Source of the DNA: Candidatus Corynebacterium faecigallinarum
Lineage (GTDB): Bacteria > Actinomycetota > Actinomycetes > Mycobacteriales > Mycobacteriaceae
Length of the DNA: 64,000 nucleotides
Direction: 5' to 3'
Assembly (NCBI GenBank): GCA_019120175.1
Contig: DWVP01000001.1
Span: 62,001-126,000, forward strand
The notes below the pieces were generated by a model. The model had not been told where the DNA came from. It made no database searches and worked only from the letters and a program-made list of their open reading frames with translations. This document shows, one piece after another, positions 26,519-35,163 of this stretch (position 1 is its first letter; each line of letters begins with the position of its first letter). The translations under genes and the position numbers were made by a program.

Positions 26519-26577
26519 ACAAAGGCTACGGAGAGGTCACCGGGACGCCCCGAAAATGACCTCTCCGTAGCCTTTGT
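26519..26577. terminator. Large hairpin A (21-bp stem), bidirectional terminator
   Basis: Perfect 21-bp inverted repeat (26519-26539 with 26557-26577) around a 17-base loop, placed between the convergent lipase remnant and the NADP oxidoreductase. The inner stem, GGAGAGGTCA with TGACCTCTCC, is shared with hairpin B at 27360. Confidence 0.75.
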
Positions 26578-26598
26578 TGTCGGCTGGTGCGCGTTGGC

Positions 26599-27297
26599 TC
26601 AGGCGGGCAGCTCGGCGGCCGCCAGGGCGTCCTCCAACTCCTCGTCGGTGGCGGGGCGACCCGGACCCATCGACAGGATGTCGGTGGGGTTGGCGTCCGG
26701 GGTGAGGTACGGGCGGCCGTAGGCGGGTTGACCGTTGTCGAACCGTCGGCCTTCGGACAGCGGGCCGGCGTCGAGAGCGTTGTAGCCGAGAGTGTTGAGA
26801 AGGGCGGTGACCTCGGCCTTGGCGTCCTCGTCATCGCCGGCGATGACCAGCGAGGTGCGCTCCGGGCTGTCGGCCGGGCGGGCGAGGAGGCCGAGGTGGG
26901 CGAAGTTGATGTTGTTGAAGGCCTTCACGACGGACGATTCGGGCAGGCGCTCCTGGAGGTATGTCGAGGTGGTGACCTCACGGTTGTCGAGCGCGTCGAT
27001 GTGGCCGTCGCGCTGCCAGTAGTAGTTCGACGTGTCGATGACCGTCTTGCCAGCCAGTGGTTCGGCGGGGATGTCGGCCAAGGCGCCGAGCGGGACGCTG
27101 ACGACCACGATGTCACCGGCCTCCGCGGCCTCGGCCGGGGTGGCGGCGCGGGCGTTCGGCCCGAGTGCTGCGACCAGCGGCAGCAGGGTGCGGGGGTCGC
27201 GGGAGTTGGACAGGACGATCTGGTGGTCGCCTTCGATGGCCAGACGTGCGACGGTGGCTCCGATGAGGCCGGAGCCGATGATTCCAATAGTGCTCAT
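26599..27297 (-). CDS. F420/NADP-type oxidoreductase (NADPH-dependent reductase fold)
   Basis: A 232-residue protein with a Rossmann fold (IGIIGSGLIGATVARL) and the NADP-discriminating segment LSNSRDP, typical of the F420-dependent NADP oxidoreductase-like family. Other recognisable pieces are VVSVPLGAL, TVIDTSNYY, and VVKAFNNINFAHL. Many members do not use F420 and are simple NADP-binding reductases of unknown substrate; nothing here decides. It is flanked on both sides by related hairpins and appears to be a single-gene transcription unit starting at ATG 27297. Confidence 0.8.
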   Translation of the reverse strand: MSTIGIIGSGLIGATVARLAIEGDHQIVLSNSRDPRTLLPLVAALGPNARAATPAEAAEAGDIVVVSVPLGALADIPAEPLAGKTVIDTSNYYWQRDGHIDALDNREVTTSTYLQERLPESSVVKAFNNINFAHLGLLARPADSPERTSLVIAGDDEDAKAEVTALLNTLGYNALDAGPLSEGRRFDNGQPAYGRPYLTPDANPTDILSMGPGRPATDEELEDALAAAELPA

Positions 27298-27359
27298 GCC
27301 AGGAATAACCTGCCGGGCGGGGCGAGTATTCCTTGTGTCTTAGACGGGCAGCATAGACG

Positions 27360-27420
27360 CGCAACATAGACTGAGAGGTCACCTTTCGGCCCTGGAAGTG
27401 ACCTCTCCGTCTATGTTGCG
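27360..27420. terminator. Large hairpin B (22-bp stem) related to hairpin A
   Basis: Inverted repeat of 22 bp with one mismatch (27360-27381 with 27399-27420) around a 17-base loop. It lies upstream of the NADP oxidoreductase start and upstream of nadE, so a plain terminator role is less obvious here. It shares the GAGAGGTCA/TGACCTCTC inner stem and loop length with hairpin A. Confidence 0.65.
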
Positions 27421-27541
27421 ATCCATCCGGTTGCGGTCCGGGTCAGTGCAGCCGGTCCGGGTCTGTACAGCTGAGGCACATGGGCAGGCTGGGTGACGGG
27501 AGGGCGGCTCCGGGTGACGTCGCCGTGGCAGACTAGGGGGC

Positions 27542-29659
27542 ATGCCTGACGCTTCAGCAGCACACGCCGCCTCTGCAGTTTCCACCGCCCCGTCCTCCGG
27601 CGCCTACGCCCACGGCTTCGCCCGCGTCGCCGCAGTGACTGTCCCTGTCGCCATCGCCGACCCTGCCACGAATGCGCAGACCATCCTCGACGCCGCCCGC
27701 GAGCTGCATGAGGACCACGTCGGCCTCGCGGTGTTCCCGGAGCTCAGCCTCACCGGTTACGCCATCGACGACCTCGTGCTGCAGGACGTCCTGCTCGATG
27801 CCGTCGAGGACGCGGTCGAGACATTGGTCGCCGCATCCGTCGAACTCATGCCTGTGCTCGTTGTCGGCGCGCCGCTGGCCCACGGCAACCGGCTCTACAA
27901 CTGTGCGGTGGTCATCCACCGCGGCGAGATCCTCGGCGTCGTCCCGAAATCGCACCTTCCGAACTACCGGGAGTTCTACGAGCGCCGCTGGTACGCCTCC
28001 GGCGGTGACATCCAGGACATTCAGGACGCCACCATCCGGATTGGCGACAACCAGGCGCTCTTCGGCACCGACCTGCTGTTCCAGGCCGTCGACGTGAAGG
28101 GCCTGACCTTCCATGTCGAGATCTGCGAGGACATGTGGGTCCCCGTCCCGCCGAGTGCAATGGCCGCACTGCATGGAGCAAGCGTCCTGCTGAACATGTC
28201 CGGAAGTCCGCTCACGCAACGGCGCGCCGACGATCGGCACCTGCTGGCGTCGAGTGCGTCGCTGCGCTGTCAGGCCGCCTACGTCTACGCCGCCGCCGGG
28301 CAGGGCGAATCCACCAACGACCTCGCGTGGGACGGGATGACCATGATCCACGAGCGCGGCACCCTGCTCGCCGAGACCGAACGCTTCCCGGAGGGGACGC
28401 GGCACTCGGTCGCCGACGTCGACCTCGACGCCATCCGGCAGGCCCGACTTCACCAGGGCACTTTCGACGACAACCGGCAGGGCCCCGCTGGTCAGACTGG
28501 TCAGGCAGGACGCAAAGATACCTGGCGCACCGTCGAGTTCACCCTCGACCCGCCGCGCGGGGAGATCGGCCTGCGCCGTGACCTCGCCCGCTTCCCCTTC
28601 GTCCCCGGCGATCCGGACCGGCTGGCCCAGGACTGCTACGAGGCGTTCAATATCCAGGTCGCGGGTCTGGCGCAGCGGCTGTCGGCGATCGGCAACCCGA
28701 AGCCGGTCATCGGCGTCTCCGGTGGTCTGGACTCCACCCATGCGCTGCTGGTCATCGCCCGGGCGATGGACCGCGCCGGGCGTCCGCGCTCCGACATCCT
28801 CGCCTACACGATGCCCGGATTCGCCACGAGTGAGCACACGAAGTCGAATGCGGTGAAGCTCGCCGAGGCGGTCGGCGCCTCCATCGAGACCATCGATATC
28901 GTCCCCGCCGCCACCGAGATGCTCAAGAAGATGCATCATCCCTTCGGTGACGGTGAGCCGGTCTACGACGTCACCTTCGAGAACGTCCAGGCGGGCTTAC
29001 GCACCGACTACCTTTTCCGGCTGGCCAACCACCACGGCGGCATCGTGGTGGGCACCGGCGACCTCTCCGAGATCGCCCTGGGCTGGTGCACCTACGGAGT
29101 CGGCGACCAGATGAGCCACTACGGCGTGAACGGTGGGGTGCCGAAGACCCTGATACAGCACCTCATTCGCTGGGTCATCAGCACTGGTGAGGGTGTGGAC
29201 GCCGTGACAGCCGAGGTGCTGCAGTCCGTTCTCGACACCGAAATCAGCCCGGAACTCGTGCCGCCGGGTGCCGACGGAAAGGTGCAGTCCACCGAGTCCA
29301 CGATCGGGCCCTACGCGCTGCACGACTTCACGCTGTGGCACATTCTCGCCGGCCTGCGTCCCTCCAAGATCGCCTTCCTCGCCTGGCACGCCTGGAAGGA
29401 CGCCGAGGTCGGTGAGTGGCCCGCCGGTTTCCCCGACGAGGACCGCTACACCTACGACCTGGTGACGATCGTGAAATGGGAGCGCTCCTTCCTGCAGCGC
29501 TTCTTCGGCTTCGCCCAGTTCAAGCGCACGGCGATCCCGAACGGGCCGAAGGTGTCCCCGGCCGGTGCCCTGTCGCCGCGGGGTGACTGGCGTGCACCGT
29601 CGGACGGCAATGCGCGGGCCTGGCTCGCCGAACTCGACCGCATGCACCCGGGGGTGTGA
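27542..29659 (+). CDS. nadE: Glutamine-dependent NAD+ synthetase
   Basis: A 705-residue two-domain enzyme making NAD+ from deamido-NAD+ with glutamine as nitrogen donor. The N-terminal nitrilase-fold glutaminase has the catalytic triad motifs FPELSLTGY (Glu), KSHLPNYREFYERRW (Lys) and EICEDMWVP (Cys). The C-terminal ATP-pyrophosphatase domain has the PP-loop GVSGGLDSTHALL near residue 394 and GTGDLSEIALGW. ATG 27542 is used, preceded by AGGGGG. The glutaminase domain means free ammonia is not required. Confidence 0.93.
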   Translation: MPDASAAHAASAVSTAPSSGAYAHGFARVAAVTVPVAIADPATNAQTILDAARELHEDHVGLAVFPELSLTGYAIDDLVLQDVLLDAVEDAVETLVAASVELMPVLVVGAPLAHGNRLYNCAVVIHRGEILGVVPKSHLPNYREFYERRWYASGGDIQDIQDATIRIGDNQALFGTDLLFQAVDVKGLTFHVEICEDMWVPVPPSAMAALHGASVLLNMSGSPLTQRRADDRHLLASSASLRCQAAYVYAAAGQGESTNDLAWDGMTMIHERGTLLAETERFPEGTRHSVADVDLDAIRQARLHQGTFDDNRQGPAGQTGQAGRKDTWRTVEFTLDPPRGEIGLRRDLARFPFVPGDPDRLAQDCYEAFNIQVAGLAQRLSAIGNPKPVIGVSGGLDSTHALLVIARAMDRAGRPRSDILAYTMPGFATSEHTKSNAVKLAEAVGASIETIDIVPAATEMLKKMHHPFGDGEPVYDVTFENVQAGLRTDYLFRLANHHGGIVVGTGDLSEIALGWCTYGVGDQMSHYGVNGGVPKTLIQHLIRWVISTGEGVDAVTAEVLQSVLDTEISPELVPPGADGKVQSTESTIGPYALHDFTLWHILAGLRPSKIAFLAWHAWKDAEVGEWPAGFPDEDRYTYDLVTIVKWERSFLQRFFGFAQFKRTAIPNGPKVSPAGALSPRGDWRAPSDGNARAWLAELDRMHPGV

Positions 29660-29814
29660 ACCGAACCACCCTGAAGTGGTGTGAAACGGAAGAATTCTGC
29701 ACTCCGTGAATCCCCTGACGTCTGCGCTGGTGAAACGCTGATTTCGGGGGAATTTCCATCTCTCTAACGACATTCAATCACCTGCTTTCAGTCGCGAATC
29801 CACTCGAAGTTCCT

Positions 29815-29820
29815 TAGGCT
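29815..29820 (+). promoter_or_regulatory. Candidate -10 element of the osmolyte transporter operon
   Basis: TAGGCT lies about 70 bases upstream of the first gene's GTG at 29891, inside a 231-base intergenic region. No good -35 hexamer is present at the right distance, which would fit activated or osmotically controlled expression but proves nothing. Confidence 0.3.
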
Positions 29821-29890
29821 GGATGAGCATGAAAGATCGGCGTTGAAGATCGTCAGCAACGCCACGAGCGGACACTGGAGGTGGAATGTC

Positions 29891-30979
29891 GTGAGTGTTG
29901 TACGTGCGTCCAACGTCTACAAGGTCTTCGGTAAGAATGGCCCTGACGTGGTGCGTAAGCTTGAGAAAGGGGCGGATCGGGACGATCTGACGGACCTCGG
30001 AACAGCCGCGGTGATCGACGTGAATTTCACCGTGGAAAAAAGCGAGATTTTTGTCGTCATGGGATTGTCCGGTTCAGGAAAATCAACCCTCATCCGGATG
30101 ATCAACGGACTCTGGGCACCAACCTCCGGGTCGATTGAAGTAGCCGGAAAAGACATCTCCGACATGGGGAAACAGCAACTCCGTAAATTGCGGGCGGATC
30201 ATGTCTCGATGGTCTTCCAGCACTTCGCCCTGCTGCCGCACCGCACCGTCCGGGACAACGCCGCCTACGCCCTGGAGATCCGCGGGGTCGACAAGAAGAC
30301 CCGCCAGGAGAAGGCCGACCACTGGTTGCACCAGGTCGGCCTCGAAGGGTGGGGCGACAAACTGCCCGGTGAACTGTCCGGAGGTATGCAGCAGCGTGTG
30401 GGCCTGGCCCGTGCCCTGGCCGCCGAGACCGACATCCTGCTGATGGACGAGGCCTTCTCCGCCCTCGACCCGCTGATCCGCACCGAGATGCAGGACCAGC
30501 TGATCGAACTGCAGCGTGAACTCGGCAAGACGATCATCTTCATCAGCCACGACCTCAACGAGGCGATGCGCCTCGGCGACCGGATCGCGATCATGCGCGA
30601 CGGCCGCATCGCCCAGACCGGCACCACCACCGAGATCCTCACCCGCCCGGCAGACAGCTACATCGCCGACTTCATCGCCGATGTCGACCGGTCGCGCGTT
30701 CTCGTCGCCCGAGACATCATGGCCACCGGATCGCCGGACGGTGCCGGATTGGACGGTGCCGCGTCCAACCTGCCGACGGTCGCCCCCGACACCCGGGTCT
30801 GCGACATTTTCGGCGTCTCCCGCGACACCGGCGGAGCTGTCGCGGTTATCGACAACGGCACGCCGGTCGGAATCATCGACCAGGCGGCGCTGGTGGCGTC
30901 GATGACCCCACCAGGCGGCAATGGTGGTGTGGGCACCGCCGGAGCGTCCGGTACCACCAGTGACAAGGCGGTGAACTGA
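29891..30979 (+). CDS. proV: Glycine betaine/proline ABC transporter ATP-binding protein
   Basis: A 362-residue ATPase of the ProV/OpuAA type powering uptake of compatible solutes. Walker A is GLSGSGKST, the signature LSGGMQQRVGLARAL, Walker B ILLMDEAFSALDP, and the H-loop FISHDLNEAM. The long insertion before the P-loop (LEKGADRDDL) is usual for this subfamily. A C-terminal CBS-like segment (VAPDTRVCDIF to VGIIDQAAL) fits ionic-strength sensing. The GTG at 29891 has GGAGG nine bases upstream. It is followed after 3 bases by the permease gene. Confidence 0.88.
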   Translation: MSVVRASNVYKVFGKNGPDVVRKLEKGADRDDLTDLGTAAVIDVNFTVEKSEIFVVMGLSGSGKSTLIRMINGLWAPTSGSIEVAGKDISDMGKQQLRKLRADHVSMVFQHFALLPHRTVRDNAAYALEIRGVDKKTRQEKADHWLHQVGLEGWGDKLPGELSGGMQQRVGLARALAAETDILLMDEAFSALDPLIRTEMQDQLIELQRELGKTIIFISHDLNEAMRLGDRIAIMRDGRIAQTGTTTEILTRPADSYIADFIADVDRSRVLVARDIMATGSPDGAGLDGAASNLPTVAPDTRVCDIFGVSRDTGGAVAVIDNGTPVGIIDQAALVASMTPPGGNGGVGTAGASGTTSDKAVN

Positions 30980-30982
30980 CCG

Positions 30983-31852
30983 ATGAATATGGACAGCATC
31001 GTCAATCCCAGCATCCCGCTGGGCAGGTGGGTCTCCGACGCCATCGACTGGTTCACCAGAGTCTTCGGCTGGTTGCTCGACTTCATCGGCACCGTCCTCG
31101 GTGGCATGTACGACGGCGTCAATGCCGTGCTCGGTGAGCCGACCTACACGGTGATGCTCGTGGTCTTCGCCGTCATCGCCTGGGCGGCAGGAAGCTGGAA
31201 GGTCGCGCTGTTCAGCGTGCTCGGGTTTTACCTGGTCCGCGGTGTAAATATGTGGACCCAGACCATGGAAACCCTGGCGATGGTCTTCGTCGCCGTGCTC
31301 ATAGCCGTGATCATCTCGGTGCCGTTGGGTATCTGGGCGGCGAAGTCGCCGACGGTGTCGGCGATCGTCAAACCCGTCCTGGACTTCATGCAGGCGATGC
31401 CGGCGCTGGCCTACCTGGTGCCGATCATCGTGATCTTCGGTATCGGCGTGGTGCCGGGCATGATCGCCACGCTGATCTTCTGTCTGCCACCCGGAGTCCG
31501 GTTCACTGAACTGGGTATCCGCCAGGTCGACCAGGAGACTGTCGAGGCAGGGCAGGCTTTCGGCGCGACCCCGCGGCACATCCTGTTCCGCATCGAGCTG
31601 CCGTTGGCGCTGCCGACCATCATGGCCGGCATCAACCAGGTCATCATGCTGGCCCTGTCCATGGTCGTGCTCGCCGGCATGGCGGGTGCGGACGGGCTCG
31701 GCGGACCGGTCGTGCAGTCGCTGCAGACCCTGAACGTCCCGCTCGGGGTGAACGCCGGTGTTGCCGTGGTGATCCTTGCGATCTACCTGGACCGGGTCAC
31801 CGCCGGGTTGGGCAGGAAGACCCCGCTGGCGCGGGCGCAACAGAAGGCCTGA
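30983..31852 (+). CDS. proW: Glycine betaine/proline ABC transporter permease
   Basis: A 289-residue integral membrane protein with about six to seven hydrophobic helices. The ABC-permease EAA loop is present (VEAGQAFGATPRHILFRIELPLALPTI), which contacts the ATPase. Characteristic segments are LGIWAAKSP, VLDFMQAMPALAYLVP and LPPGVRFTELGIRQV. A single permease gene suggests a homodimer in the membrane, as in OpuAB/ProW systems. It starts at ATG 30983; a second ATG two codons on (30989) is equally possible. Confidence 0.88.
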   Translation: MNMDSIVNPSIPLGRWVSDAIDWFTRVFGWLLDFIGTVLGGMYDGVNAVLGEPTYTVMLVVFAVIAWAAGSWKVALFSVLGFYLVRGVNMWTQTMETLAMVFVAVLIAVIISVPLGIWAAKSPTVSAIVKPVLDFMQAMPALAYLVPIIVIFGIGVVPGMIATLIFCLPPGVRFTELGIRQVDQETVEAGQAFGATPRHILFRIELPLALPTIMAGINQVIMLALSMVVLAGMAGADGLGGPVVQSLQTLNVPLGVNAGVAVVILAIYLDRVTAGLGRKTPLARAQQKA

Positions 31853-31917
31853 TTACCGGTGTTTCCAACACCACTGACGTTTCACACATCACAGTCATTT
31901 TCTGGAGGAGAGAGACC

Positions 31918-32949
31918 ATGACCACCACAGCTCGACAGACAATCGCCCGCAGCAGCAGACTTCGTAGGACGGCGGGCCTCGGCGCACTGCTGGTCACCAC
32001 CGCGCTCGTCGCCACCGCCTGTGGCGCCGAAAACGAGGGCGGCGGTGGAGGAGACGACAACACCGGCAGTGATGTCAGCGCCTACGAGGACTGCACCCCT
32101 GGTGAGGATTCCGCGGACCTCGCCGACCTGGATACCGATGACGACAAGGAGATCTCGGTCGCGGCATTCAACGGCTGGGACGAGTCATTCGCCGCGTCCC
32201 ACCTGCTCAAGCACGTGCTCGAGGAGGACGGCTACACCGTAGACATCACGGGCTATGACGCCGCCCCGGCGTACACCGGTGTCGCCCAGGGTGACATCGA
32301 TCTCTTCATGGACGGCTGGCTGCCGATCACGCACGACAACTACATCGAGCAGTACGGCGACGACATGGAGGCCCAGGGCTGCTGGTACGACAACGCCGTG
32401 CTGACCCTTGCCGTCAACGAGGACTCCCCGGCCCAGGAGATCGGGGACCTGGCGACGATGGGTGACGAGTACGACAACACGCTGGTGGGCATCGACCCCG
32501 GTGCCGGTCTGACGTCCCAGACCCAGGACCATGCGATCCCGGAGTACGAGCTGGACAACCTGGACTTCCAGATCTCATCGACCCCGGCGATGCTGGCCGC
32601 ACTGAAGCGGGCCACGGATAGCGGTGACAACATCGCCGTGACCCTGTGGCGTCCGCACTGGGCCTACGATGCCTTCCCGGTCCGTGACCTGGAAGACCCC
32701 AAGGGTGCGATGGGCGAGGAGGAGATCATCTACAACTTCTCCCGCAGCGGGTTCTCCGATGACAACCCCTATGTCTCCCAGCTTCTGAAGAACTTGGTGA
32801 TCAACGACGAGAACCTGTCGTCCCTGGAGAACGTAATGTTCTCCGAGGATAACTACGGCGGTGAGAACCTCGACGACGCTGTCGCCGAGTGGGTCGAGGA
32901 CAACCCGGAGTTCGTCGAGGACTGGCGCGCCGGCCAGCTGGGTGAGTAA
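31918..32949 (+). CDS. proX: Glycine betaine/proline ABC transporter substrate-binding lipoprotein
   Basis: A 343-residue OpuAC/ProX-type binding protein anchored by a lipobox (VATACGAEN, Cys near residue 37) after a twin-Arg-containing n-region. The binding domain begins at KEISVAAFNGWDESFAAS and includes the aromatic-rich segments MDGWLPITHDNY and VTLWRPHWAYDAF, consistent with a Trp cage for quaternary ammonium ligands. The ATG at 31918 is preceded by GGAGGAGAGAG. It completes a three-gene osmolyte uptake operon. A CAGCGACAG-type repeat follows the stop. Confidence 0.88.
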   Translation: MTTTARQTIARSSRLRRTAGLGALLVTTALVATACGAENEGGGGGDDNTGSDVSAYEDCTPGEDSADLADLDTDDDKEISVAAFNGWDESFAASHLLKHVLEEDGYTVDITGYDAAPAYTGVAQGDIDLFMDGWLPITHDNYIEQYGDDMEAQGCWYDNAVLTLAVNEDSPAQEIGDLATMGDEYDNTLVGIDPGAGLTSQTQDHAIPEYELDNLDFQISSTPAMLAALKRATDSGDNIAVTLWRPHWAYDAFPVRDLEDPKGAMGEEEIIYNFSRSGFSDDNPYVSQLLKNLVINDENLSSLENVMFSEDNYGGENLDDAVAEWVEDNPEFVEDWRAGQLGE

Positions 32950-32990
32950 CAGCAGCGACAGCAGTGACGGCAGCGACAGCAGCGACACTG
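32949..32990 (+). repeat. Short imperfect tandem repeat after proX
   Basis: Near-tandem copies of CAGCGACAG and related units occupy the 40 bases after the proX stop codon. They are followed by TATAAA and a small GC-rich palindrome. No function assigned. Confidence 0.6.
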
Positions 32991-33047
32991 ACGGTATAAA
33001 CCGGCGCCCGCCGGTGGAAACCGCGCCACTCCGGTAGAAACGACGGC

Positions 33048-34487
33048 ATGGACGAGCACCTCCGACCGAGTTCCGGCAGCGGGCGGGACGACCTGTCCCG
33101 CCCGCTGCCGCCGTCACCGCACTATCTCGAGGTACTGCGGCAGGAGACCAGTGCCCGACGGCACCAGGTCGCCCACCCCGGCACCGGGTTCGCCGGCGCA
33201 GGGGATGCGCTGCACCGGCGTCTGGAGCGGCACGTCGACGAGCTGCGTCAGGAGCTGGTCGCACTGATGCTGGACCTGGGGGAGAACCCGGAGACGGCTT
33301 TTGAGGAGCACCGCTCGGTGGCCGCACTGGCCGAGGTGCTGGAGCGGCACGGCATCGAGGCAAAGGTCGGGGTGTACGGACTGGAGACGGCGCTACGAGC
33401 GGAGCTCCCGGCGCTGGGGGAGGTCCCCGCCGATGGCACGGCCGGCACAGTCCGCACCGTCGACACCGGCGGCGATGAAGTCCCAACCCCGACTCTCGCC
33501 GTCCTCGCCGAATACGATGCCCTGCCCGGCCTCGGTCACGCCTGCGGCCACAACACCATCGCCGCGATGGGTCTTGGCGCCTTCCTCGCGCTGGCCGCCC
33601 TGCGCGCCGAAGATCCCACGGCGGTGCCGTGGCGCATCGTCCTGCTCGGAACGCCGGCCGAGGAGGGTCACACGGGCAAGGAGTACATGGCTCGCGAGGG
33701 CGCCTTCGACGACATCGACATGGCCGTCATGGCGCACGGCTACGGGGAGGACGTCGCTGACCAGCTGTGGATCGGACGTCGTACCCTCACGGTGAGTTTC
33801 CACGGGCATTCGGCGCATGCCTCGGCCCAGCCTTTCGCCGGACGCAACGCCCTCGACGCAGCCTCGCTGTTCTACCAGGGGCTCGGGTTGCTGCGGCAGC
33901 AGACGCCGCCGGGGGACCGGATCCACGCGATCATCCGGCAGGGCGGGGAGCAGGCCAGCGTGATCCCCTCCTTCGCGCAGTTGGAGGTCTACGTCCGGTC
34001 GCCTGCCCCGGTGACGCTGCGCGACCTGTCGTCGCGGGTGGAGGACGTCGCCCACGGTGCCGCGCTGATGGCCGGCACCGGTGTCACCCTGGCCTGGGAC
34101 GAGCATCCGCCGTCGTTGCCGGTGCGCTCCAATCAGGCCCTCACTGGTTCATGGGTGCGGGCGCAGCGGCGCCGCGGACGTGAACCATTGCCCCGCGGTG
34201 TGGTGTCGGAGACCATTGCGGCGTCGACGGACTTCGGCAATGTCAGCTACCGGATCCCGGGTATGCACCCGTTGATCCAGGTCAGCGAGTCAGACGTTGC
34301 CCTGCACACCCGCGAGTTCGCCGCGGCGACGACCTCACGCCGTGGTCGCAATGCCGTGGTCGACGGGGCGTACGGGCTGGCAGCCACATTGTTGGACGTG
34401 CAGCACGATGAGGCCTTGGCCGCGGAGGTGCTCGCAGAGTTCGAGGCCGCCGGCGGGGCGTTGGACGTCCCGGGGTTCTTCGACTGA
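33048..34487 (+). CDS. M20-family metallohydrolase (amidohydrolase/AbgB-like)
   Basis: A 479-residue M20D-type peptidase/amidohydrolase. Metal ligands are recognisable: HACGHN (dinuclear site), the EE pair in GTPAEEGHTG with the catalytic Glu, and a later His in MAHGYGED. The dimerisation domain inserts at SFHGHSAHASAQPFAGRNALDA. Relatives cleave acyl- or aminobenzoyl-amino acids such as p-aminobenzoyl-glutamate. Residues 1-70 form an N-terminal extension beyond the usual start (ENPETAFEEHRS). The ATG at 33048 lacks a strong Shine-Dalgarno sequence. The gene is a single unit ended by a large imperfect palindrome. Confidence 0.82.
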   Translation: MDEHLRPSSGSGRDDLSRPLPPSPHYLEVLRQETSARRHQVAHPGTGFAGAGDALHRRLERHVDELRQELVALMLDLGENPETAFEEHRSVAALAEVLERHGIEAKVGVYGLETALRAELPALGEVPADGTAGTVRTVDTGGDEVPTPTLAVLAEYDALPGLGHACGHNTIAAMGLGAFLALAALRAEDPTAVPWRIVLLGTPAEEGHTGKEYMAREGAFDDIDMAVMAHGYGEDVADQLWIGRRTLTVSFHGHSAHASAQPFAGRNALDAASLFYQGLGLLRQQTPPGDRIHAIIRQGGEQASVIPSFAQLEVYVRSPAPVTLRDLSSRVEDVAHGAALMAGTGVTLAWDEHPPSLPVRSNQALTGSWVRAQRRRGREPLPRGVVSETIAASTDFGNVSYRIPGMHPLIQVSESDVALHTREFAAATTSRRGRNAVVDGAYGLAATLLDVQHDEALAAEVLAEFEAAGGALDVPGFFD

Positions 34488-34500
34488 TCGGTGGTGTCAG

Positions 34501-34580
34501 GGCGTCGCGTAGTTTCGCGTACCCGAATCGGTCATCCCACTACACATGAGTTGACCGAAACGGGTACGTGAAGGGACGCC
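34501..34580. terminator. Long imperfect palindrome after the M20 gene
   Basis: Inverted arms 34514-34534 and 34552-34572 (about 18 of 21 positions pair), plus outer pairs GGCGTC (34501-34506) and GACGCC (34575-34580). It begins 13 bases after the stop and probably ends transcription from both sides. Confidence 0.55.
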
Positions 34581-34619
34581 GGCAACCCCATCGGTGCCGC
34601 GACAGTGCCGCGAATGCAC

Positions 34620-34649
34620 GAAACCCCCGGTCCGAGGACCGGGGGTTTC
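34620..34649 (-). terminator. Terminator of tRNA-Ser(GGA)
   Basis: A tight GC-rich hairpin, GAAACCCCCGGTCC with its complement, directly downstream of the minus-strand tRNA. Confidence 0.75.
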
Positions 34650-34653
34650 CGTA

Positions 34654-34742
34654 TGGCGGAGGATAGGGGATTTGAACCCCTGTGGGATGTGACTCCCTCA
34701 CGCGTTCCAGGCGTGTGACATAGGCCGCTAGTCGAATCCTCC
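34654..34742 (-). tRNA. tRNA-Ser (anticodon GGA)
   Basis: Class II tRNA on the minus strand. The acceptor GGAGGAT pairs with ATCCTCC, the discriminator is G, and CCA is encoded. The anticodon loop CTGGAAC gives GGA. A long variable arm and the T-loop GTTCAAATC are clear. Confidence 0.95.
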
Positions 34743-34749
34743 GCCGAGA

Positions 34750-34779
34750 AATATACACATGTCGTCCACTCCTAAGCAA
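34750..34779 (-). promoter_or_regulatory. Promoter for tRNA-Ser(GGA)
   Basis: On the minus strand: TTGCTT (34779-34774), 18-bp spacer, TATATT (34755-34750), then seven bases to the mature 5' end. Confidence 0.55.
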
Positions 34780-34937
34780 AACGCCAGGTCGTTCCGGAAA
34801 ACCGACGGTCTTGGCGGCGTGGTCGGCCCAGGGGTCGTCCGGCGTTGACGGTGTGGGGGGATCCGGGTTGGGGTGGTGAAAGCTCCTGTGCTGGTTCAGT
34901 GCCCTCACAGCGGATGCGCCCCACGTCCGAGGTGGCT

Positions 34938-34967
34938 TTGCCGGATCCGTGGCGGGTGGGCTAGCAT
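34938..34967 (+). promoter_or_regulatory. Promoter for the SRP RNA
   Basis: TTGCCG (34938-34943), 18-bp spacer, TAGCAT (34962-34967). The start point would fall at about 34974-34975, exactly at the RNA 5' end. Confidence 0.55.
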
Positions 34968-34974
34968 AGGCGCT

Positions 34975-35060
34975 GGATCCCGTGCGGCGTCTATCTTGTG
35001 AACTCCCCCAGGGCAGGAATGCAGCAAGGGTCAACGAGCTCTAACGGGTGCGCGGGGTCC
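34975..35060 (+). ncRNA. ffs: Signal recognition particle 4.5S RNA
   Basis: The universally conserved SRP domain IV core is present (GGGCAGGAA and GCAGCAAGG around the apical loop), flanked by pairing arms GGATCCCGTGCG and CGCGGGGTCC. The small hairpin form (about 86 bases) fits bacterial 4.5S RNA, which binds Ffh to target membrane proteins cotranslationally. CTTTT follows 10 bases on. dnaX-proximal placement of ffs is common in bacteria. Confidence 0.92.
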
Positions 35061-35163
35061 GCTAACTTTTCGGGGGATTCTCGGAGCCTGTCGGGGGGGG
35101 GGCGGGAACGTGATTCTGTATCAGGCTGGGTCTGCTGAACATACCTTGTCAAGGGTGGGTACC

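Noticed and set aside
27554..28939. 461-codon antisense open frame over nadE
   Set aside because: Explained by codon bias of nadE.
33001..33014. CCGGCG/CGCCGG palindrome after proX as a terminator
   Set aside because: The stem is very short with a minimal loop and no U tract; it is indistinguishable from chance in this GC content.
34540..35034. Minus-strand open frame across tRNA-Ser and SRP RNA
   Set aside because: It overlaps two RNA genes and has no protein features.
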